From contig SXQZ01000121.1 in the NCBI GenBank assembly GCA_005792725.1, positions 1 to 34,989 of the forward strand: a DNA stretch of 34,989 nt, read 5' to 3'. Shown one piece after another: positions 30,295 through 34,989 of the stretch. Made by a program: the position numbers and the translations under genes. The notes under the pieces were generated by a model. That model did not search any database. It was not told where the DNA came from and worked only from the letters and a program-made list of their open reading frames with translations. Numbering within the stretch: the stretch's first letter is position 1; every line of letters starts with the position of its first letter. The DNA comes from Actinomycetota bacterium. Its GTDB lineage: Bacteria; Actinomycetota; Thermoleophilia; Miltoncostaeales; Miltoncostaeaceae.

Positions 30295-31321
30295 GCACCC
30301 GTCAGTCCTCCTGACGTGCGCTGGCCAGCGCGAGGACATCGTGCGGGCGTTCCGCGAGGCCCTGGCCAGACGCGATGATGGGGGGCGCGTAGTGGTGAGC
30401 GATCGGGACCCCCTCTCGCCCACCCTCTTCTCGGCGGACCGGGTGGTGGACCTGCCCGCGGTTGACGACCCCGGGTACGGAGCGGCCGTCGCCGAGGTCG
30501 TGGCGCGCGAGGGGATCGGCGCCGTGCTGCCGCTCACCGACCTGGATCCCGTGGTGCTCGCCGAGGCCGGTCCCCGTATCGCCGAGGCAGGCGGGCAGGT
30601 GTTCCTGCCCGCGCCGCAGGTGGCGGCGGCCTGCCAGGACAAGTGGCTGTGCCACACCGCGCTCGAGGCGGCCGGGCTGCCATCCCCGCCCACATGGCCC
30701 GTCGCGGGCACCGACCGTGCCGCGCTGCCCTACCCGATGATGATCAAGCCCCGCATCGGGTTCGCCGGGCGCTGGATCCACCGCTGCCAGGACTCCGAGG
30801 AGCTCGACTTCTTCCTCTCGCGCACGCCGGTGGCCAGCGTGCTGCAGCAGGCCCTGCCGGGCGAGGAGTTCAGCATCGACTGCCTCGCCGCGCCCGGGGC
30901 GCGGGCCATCGCGGCGATCCCGCGGGCGATGTACCAGAGCAAGGGCGGAGAGCAGATCAAGGGCGAGACCCTCGACGACCCCGCGCTGGTCGCGCTCGGG
31001 GCGGCCGTCATCGAGGGGCTCGGGCTGGTGGGCCCCTGCACGATCCAGTGCTTCCGGCACGAGGGGCGCATCCTGGGCATCACCGACATCAACACCCGAT
31101 TCGGGGGCGGGTTCCCGCTGCCCCTGGCCGCGGGCGGTGACTACCCCTTCCTCATCCTCGCGCTCGCCGCCGGGGAGGACGTCGCGCCCCGACTCGGAAC
31201 ACACAAGGCGGGCGTGGTGATGACACGCTTCCTGTCTGAGCACATCCTGGTGCGCGACGGCGACGGACTGCGGGCCATGGATGGCCGGGGGAGGGCGGTG
31301 AACAGTGCCATCGGATCGTGA
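30287..31321 (+). CDS. ATP-grasp ligase (b), CarB-like
   Basis: 344 residues. The first domain starts S-V-L-L-T-C-A-G-Q-R. The ATP-grasp core has Q-D-K-W-L-C-H-T-A-L-E, then Y-P-M-M-I-K-P-R-I-G with the ATP lysine, G-E-E-F-S-I-D-C and D-I-N-T-R-F-G-G-G-F-P-L, the metal-binding end. The usual Glu before the Asn is Asp in D-I-N. It resembles carbamoyl-phosphate-synthase-like ligases found in capsule and EPS loci. It is a different branch from the first ATP-grasp gene here. A carboxylate-amine ligation on a sugar or its precursor is inferred. ATG 30287 overlaps the upstream gene by 8 nt, and its 3' end overlaps the Wzz-like gene by 17 nt, so these three are tightly coupled. Confidence 0.88.
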   Translation: MAEHPSVLLTCAGQREDIVRAFREALARRDDGGRVVVSDRDPLSPTLFSADRVVDLPAVDDPGYGAAVAEVVAREGIGAVLPLTDLDPVVLAEAGPRIAEAGGQVFLPAPQVAAACQDKWLCHTALEAAGLPSPPTWPVAGTDRAALPYPMMIKPRIGFAGRWIHRCQDSEELDFFLSRTPVASVLQQALPGEEFSIDCLAAPGARAIAAIPRAMYQSKGGEQIKGETLDDPALVALGAAVIEGLGLVGPCTIQCFRHEGRILGITDINTRFGGGFPLPLAAGGDYPFLILALAAGEDVAPRLGTHKAGVVMTRFLSEHILVRDGDGLRAMDGRGRAVNSAIGS

Positions 31322-32096
31322 GATCACCGTCGGTGACCTATGGCGCGCGATCTGGCGTGGCAAGTGGATCGTCGTCGCCACCACCATCGTGGCCGCCCTG
31401 GTGGCACTGGGGATCACCTTCACCGCCGACACCACCTACACCGCCACCACCAAGGTCTATCTGGGTCAGGCCACCACGATGATGGGCAACCTCGCCTCGA
31501 CCCCGGGGACCAACCCGCTTACCGCCGCCACCATGCTGCAGGGCGACACCGTCGTTGACGCCGTGGCGAAGGCCACCGGGCTGACTCCGGGCACCGTGCG
31601 CGCGAAGACCGACGTCGCGGTGCCCCGGGCACCGGGCACCGTCACCACCAACCAGCCAGCGATCGCCACCATCAGCGCGGCAATGGCCAACCCCGATGAT
31701 GCCGTGCGGCTGGCCAATGCCTATGCCGACGCCGCGCTGATCAGCGCGAGCACGGGCTACGAGGCGGTCACCGGGACCCTGCGCCAGCAGGTCACCCGCC
31801 TGCGTGCCGAGCAGGTGCGCCTGCAGGCCGCCATCGCGCGGCAGCCCACGCCCGAGAACCTGAACCAGCTCACTGACCTGCGCGAAGTGCTGGCGACGGC
31901 GGAACTGCAGATGGCACGTGTTCAGCAGATCGAGGCACCGGGCATCGTCACCGTGGCCAAGGCCGCGTCGTCATCGGCGAGCACCTCCAACCGCATTCGC
32001 ACCACCGTCATCGGCGGCGTCATCGGATTCCTCGTCGGCATCGTCATCGCGCTGGCCACCCGCGGGGGCATCCGGCGCGGGCCCGAACCCGCCTAG
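31305..32096 (+). CDS. Wzz-like chain-length determinant protein
   Basis: 263 residues. A short basic N-terminus (L-W-R-A-I-W-R-G-K-W) leads to transmembrane helix 1 (about 21-39). A long exported region contains a helical stretch (about 160-205), and helix 2 follows near the C-terminus (about 235-255) with a basic tail. This is the Wzz plan; no Walker-type tyrosine kinase domain is attached, unlike Wzc. It should control the length of the polymer made by a Wzy-like protein. GTG 31305 starts inside the upstream gene; a GGGGGAGGG tract 8-16 nt before it is one of the few clear Shine-Dalgarno-like sequences of the window. The next gene follows after 13 nt. Confidence 0.85.
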   Translation: MPSDREITVGDLWRAIWRGKWIVVATTIVAALVALGITFTADTTYTATTKVYLGQATTMMGNLASTPGTNPLTAATMLQGDTVVDAVAKATGLTPGTVRAKTDVAVPRAPGTVTTNQPAIATISAAMANPDDAVRLANAYADAALISASTGYEAVTGTLRQQVTRLRAEQVRLQAAIARQPTPENLNQLTDLREVLATAELQMARVQQIEAPGIVTVAKAASSSASTSNRIRTTVIGGVIGFLVGIVIALATRGGIRRGPEPA

Positions 32097-32109
32097 CCGC
32101 GGTCGGGCC

Positions 32110-33351
32110 GTGAGGCTGATCCCGCGCTCCGAGAAGGCGCTCGCCGGGGCCGTCTCGGTCGTCTTTTTGGTCATCGCCCTCGCCCTCGTCGGGCTGCTGC
32201 TGGTCAGCGGCGGGCTGGACGACGGCGACCAACTGGGCACGTCCGCGGGGTTCGAGGCCGCCGCCGGTCCATCGGTGGACGTGGGCGCCGCAGAGTGGCC
32301 CCAGTACGGGTACAACGCCGAACGCACCCGCGCAAACCCGGCGCTGGACCTCGCACCCCCGTACGACCGCCTGTGGACGCGAGACCTCGGCTCGCTGCTG
32401 GAGTTCCCACCGGTCATCGCCGGCGACCGCATCTTCGTCGGCACGAACAAGCGCAAGGCCTTCGCGCTCGACGCCGCGACCGGACGGGTCATCTGGCGGC
32501 GGAGGCTCACGGGGCGGTCCGCGGCGTCCCCGGCCATCGCCGGCGATCTGGTGCTGTTCACCACCATCAACGGCTACGTCGAGGCCATGCATCAGGATGA
32601 CTCCCAGATCGCCTGGCGCCGTGACGTGGGTGCCTCCACCGAGTCATCACCGCTCATCATCGGCGACCGGGCCTATGTGGGCACGCTCGGGGGACTGATC
32701 CTCTGCATGGACGTGAAGACCGGCCGGCTCATCTGGACGGCCCGGGCCACGGGTGAGGTCAAGTCGAGCCTCACCCGGTACGGCGATCATGTGATCGCGG
32801 GGGACTACAGCGGCCGCCTCACGTCGTTCTCGGCAAAGACGGGCCGAATCAAGTGGCGCACCACCAGCCCCGGCCGCTTCATCGGCGGCGCCGGTGCCTT
32901 CTACGGCAACCCCGCGGTCGCCTATGGACGCATCTACGCCAGCAACGTCAACCGGCGGATCCTCTCCATCAACGCCCGCGACGGCTCCGTCGCCTGGGTG
33001 CGCGTGGTCGGCGACTGGGCCTACTCAAGCCCCGCCGTCAGCGATGAGACCGTCTACGTGGGCTCCTACGACCAGCGCCTCTACGCACTGGATGCCGTCA
33101 CGGGTGGCGTGCGCTGGACCTTCCCGGCGGGCGAACGCATCGCGGGCTCGGCCACGGTCATCGGTGGGCTCGTGTGGTTCTCCACCATCGCGCGCACCCC
33201 GCGCGATGGCCGCACCTTCGCCCTCGACGCCGCGACCGGCGAGAAGGTCTTCGCCTTCCCCGACGGCCGCTACACCCCCGCCGTCGGCATCAACGGCCTG
33301 CTGGTGCTCACGGGCGTGCGCACCCTGTACGGGCTGAAGCCGGCGCGATGA
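32110..33351 (+). CDS. Membrane-anchored PQQ-type beta-propeller protein (BamB-like)
   Basis: 413 residues. A signal anchor (about residues 12-33) is followed by an exported propeller. E-W-P-Q-Y-G-Y-N-A-E-R-T-R opens the domain, as in PQQ-dehydrogenase-like proteins. About six blades show the A-L-D-A-A-T-G-R-V-I-W type repeat: D-A-A-T-G-R, D-V-K-T-G-R, S-A-K-T-G-R, N-A-R-D-G-S, D-A-V-T-G-G and D-A-A-T-G-E. No PQQ-binding catalytic residues are evident, so it is likely a binding scaffold rather than a dehydrogenase. GTG 32110 begins 13 nt after the Wzz-like stop. The stop overlaps the flippase start by 4 nt. A role in polymer assembly or export is inferred. Confidence 0.88.
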   Translation: MRLIPRSEKALAGAVSVVFLVIALALVGLLLVSGGLDDGDQLGTSAGFEAAAGPSVDVGAAEWPQYGYNAERTRANPALDLAPPYDRLWTRDLGSLLEFPPVIAGDRIFVGTNKRKAFALDAATGRVIWRRRLTGRSAASPAIAGDLVLFTTINGYVEAMHQDDSQIAWRRDVGASTESSPLIIGDRAYVGTLGGLILCMDVKTGRLIWTARATGEVKSSLTRYGDHVIAGDYSGRLTSFSAKTGRIKWRTTSPGRFIGGAGAFYGNPAVAYGRIYASNVNRRILSINARDGSVAWVRVVGDWAYSSPAVSDETVYVGSYDQRLYALDAVTGGVRWTFPAGERIAGSATVIGGLVWFSTIARTPRDGRTFALDAATGEKVFAFPDGRYTPAVGINGLLVLTGVRTLYGLKPAR

Positions 33352-34898
33352 GCATCCGGCAGGTCGCACGCGCGGCCGCCGTCGTCGCGCTGTTCGGGAT
33401 CCTCTCGCGGATCCTCGGCTTCGTCCGCGAGATCGTCCTCGCCGGCGTCTTCGGGGCCACCGCCGACACCGACGCCCTCGTCAACGCGCTGTTCGTCGTG
33501 AACACGGTGGCCGCCGTGCTGCTGTACGTGCTCACAACGCTGATGATCCCGGTCTTCCAGCAGGAGCGCGAGCGCGAGGGGCCCCAGAGCGCCTGGGGCC
33601 TCATCCGCGCCATCGCCGGATGGGCCGGGATGGTGCTCATCGTGCTCACGGGCATCGTGGCGATCGTCCCGGAGTTCCCCATCTGGTTCTTCGACATGGG
33701 GCCCGCGCGGGAGGCCGTCGCATCGGACCTGCTGCGCATCATGGCTCCCGCCCTCATGCTGCAGGGGTTCTCCGCCCTCTTCACGGCGATCCTCCAGGTG
33801 CACGGGCGCTTCGCGGGGCCGGCCGCGGTGGGCGTGGCCTTCAACGCGGGCATCCTCACGGGCGTCATCCTCGGCGCCGGCACGCTGGGGATCACGGCCG
33901 CCGCGTGGGGCGTCGCCCTCGGTGCGCTGCTGCAGGTTCTGCTGCAGGTGCCCCAGTTCATCCGCGAGTCGCGGGGCGGGGGCGGGTTCCGGCCCGCGCT
34001 GACCCATCCGCGGCTCGGGTCGGTGGCCGTCCTCGCCATCCCGGTCGCTGCGGCTTCGATCCTCCAGCAGGTCAACTCGTTCACCGACAAGCTCTTCGCC
34101 TCGTCGCTGGAGGCCGGTCGCAACGCGGCCCTGTCCTTCGCCAACGCCCTGGGGTCGGCACCCCGGACCGTGTTGCTGTTCCCCCTCCTCACGCCCCTGT
34201 TCCCGCTGATCGCCCGCTTCTTCGCCGAGAGCCGCAGGAGCGAGGGCGTGGACGCCTTCCGGCGCTCGGCGGGGATCCTCGCCCTCGTCTCGATCCCGCT
34301 CTCAATCCTCATGGCCATCGGCGCCACCGAGATCGCCCAGGTGGCATTCGGGCGCGGGAAGTGCGACGCGGGCTGCGTGGCCGAGATCTCGGCGCCGCTG
34401 GTGTTCTACGGGATCGCGGTGTGGGGGACCTTCATCGGGTACCTGCTGAACCGCACGCTCTCCGCGGGCAACCACGCCCGGGAGATCATGGTGGCCACCA
34501 TCATCACGGTGGTGATCACCATCGGGCTCGACCTCCTGTTCCTCGGCCCGCTCGAGCAGGCCGGGCTGGCCCTGGCCAGCGCGATCGCCGTGTACGTGAA
34601 CACCGCGATCACACTGTGGTTCCTCCGTCGCCGTACCCCGGAGCTGTCCCTCCGGGCGCTCGGGGCGCAGCAGGGTCGCATCCTCGTCGGTGGAGTCGTC
34701 GCCGGCGCGATCGCCCTGGTGCCGGCCTTTCTCATGCCCACCGACACGGGGACGTTCTCGGGTGCGGCCGCGTGGCTGGCGGTGGTGTCCGCCGTCGGCG
34801 GCGTCGCCTTCATCATCGTCTCCCGCGCAGTCGCACCCCGGGAGTTCGCCGACGCCCGCGCGGCGCTGCGCAATCTGTCGTTCGCACGACGCCGTTGA
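33348..34898 (+). CDS. MurJ/MviN-type lipid II-like flippase
   Basis: 516 residues with about 14 membrane helices, the MOP-superfamily pattern. The N-terminus I-L-S-R-I-L-G-F-V-R-E-I-V-L-A and F-G-A-T-A-D-T-D-A-L are family signatures; later come F-N-A-G-I-L-T-G-V-I-L-G and L-N-R-T-L-S-A-G-N. MurJ flips lipid II across the membrane. Relatives in polysaccharide loci may flip other undecaprenyl-linked units in place of Wzx. No other flippase is in the window, so it may serve this locus, but the housekeeping MurJ role cannot be ruled out. Coupled to the propeller gene by ATGA. Confidence 0.93.
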   Translation: MSIRQVARAAAVVALFGILSRILGFVREIVLAGVFGATADTDALVNALFVVNTVAAVLLYVLTTLMIPVFQQEREREGPQSAWGLIRAIAGWAGMVLIVLTGIVAIVPEFPIWFFDMGPAREAVASDLLRIMAPALMLQGFSALFTAILQVHGRFAGPAAVGVAFNAGILTGVILGAGTLGITAAAWGVALGALLQVLLQVPQFIRESRGGGGFRPALTHPRLGSVAVLAIPVAAASILQQVNSFTDKLFASSLEAGRNAALSFANALGSAPRTVLLFPLLTPLFPLIARFFAESRRSEGVDAFRRSAGILALVSIPLSILMAIGATEIAQVAFGRGKCDAGCVAEISAPLVFYGIAVWGTFIGYLLNRTLSAGNHAREIMVATIITVVITIGLDLLFLGPLEQAGLALASAIAVYVNTAITLWFLRRRTPELSLRALGAQQGRILVGGVVAGAIALVPAFLMPTDTGTFSGAAAWLAVVSAVGGVAFIIVSRAVAPREFADARAALRNLSFARRR

Positions 34899-34989
34899 GC
34901 ACCCGCAGGCCCGACCCGCTCGCCCGCCCGGAGCCGCGCCTCCGGCGGCGGGCGACGGGCACGACCCGGCGTGCCGGGCCGCGGCGGGC
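34895..34989 (+). CDS. Possible start of a further gene (3' truncated by window edge)
   Basis: A frame beginning with TTG at 34895 overlaps the flippase stop by the TTGA pattern and stays open for 31 codons to the window end. It would start L-S-T-R-R-P-D-P-L and be very Arg-rich, like the cytoplasmic N-terminus of a membrane protein. The only support is the overlap habit of this genome and the absence of stops, and GC-rich sequence is often open by chance. Confidence 0.3.
   Translation, partial: MSTRRPDPLARPEPRLRRRATGTTRRAGPRR

Noticed and set aside
31318-31321. A GTGA overlap start for the Wzz-like gene
   Set aside because: The GTG at 31318 is out of frame with the Wzz-like protein; GTG 31305 is in frame and has a purine-rich tract upstream.
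32110-33351. A PQQ-dependent dehydrogenase
   Set aside because: Length is too short and only blade repeats are seen, without the catalytic Asp/Glu and disulfide features of quinoprotein dehydrogenases; a scaffold propeller fits better.
14479-34898. A horizontally acquired genomic island
   Set aside because: No tRNA, integrase, transposase or flanking repeat is visible, and base composition and overlap style match the rest of the window.

Overview
The window is extremely GC-rich, densely packed chromosomal DNA. It has no RNA genes, insertion sequences, phage genes or CRISPR array that I can see. An F420-type (LLM-class) oxidoreductase, a CsoR-family regulator, a DUF2079 protein, frequent GTG starts and apparently leaderless promoters together suggest a high-GC actinomycete. 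A deep lineage such as Thermoleophilia is my guess, from gene style only.

Layout. (1) 1-747, plus strand: the end of a thioredoxin gene, an FmdB-type zinc ribbon and a CsoR/CstR-family regulator. (2) 744-3441, minus strand: a HAD hydrolase followed by two tandem paralogous polytopic membrane proteins of unknown family. (3) 3510-6172, plus: an anchored protein of unknown function coupled to a class A penicillin-binding protein. (4) 6169-12280, minus: a six-gene chain coding for an M28-fold protein that has lost its metal ligands, a polyprenyl-phosphate-type GT2, a GT4, a tiny membrane protein, a DUF2079 protein and a small four-helix membrane protein. (5) 12342-14299, plus: an OtsA-like GT20 enzyme coupled to a MogA/MoaB-type protein. 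(6) 14479 to the window end, plus: a 20-kb cell-surface polysaccharide locus. It starts with an LLM oxidoreductase and secreted proteins (a propeller-like protein and a clan-A glycoside hydrolase). It continues with a methyltransferase, a FlgD-Ig protein, two O-antigen-ligase/Wzy-type proteins, four GT4 domains (one fused to a polysaccharide deacetylase), two ATP-grasp ligases, a PglC-like phosphoglycosyl transferase, a Wzz-like protein, a PQQ-type propeller and a MurJ/MviN flippase. A further gene may begin at the very end.

How the genes may work together (inference). The PglC-like enzyme would load the first sugar phosphate on undecaprenyl phosphate, and the GT4 enzymes would extend it. The deacetylase, ATP-grasp ligases and methyltransferase would modify it. 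The MurJ-type protein would flip it, and the Wzy- and Wzz-like proteins would polymerise it and set its length. The minus-strand chain looks like a second, polyprenyl-phosphate-sugar-dependent envelope glycosylation module.

Gene organisation. Seventeen co-directional junctions use a 4-nt overlap (ATGA or GTGA) and three use TGATG. Genes without such a coupled upstream neighbour usually have a TAnnnT-like hexamer 7-11 nt before the start codon, which suggests leaderless transcripts. The longest gap is 14300-14478. It holds a possible hairpin, a C7G7 palindrome, a pair of direct repeats and a promoter-like hexamer. No other gap exceeds about 70 nt.
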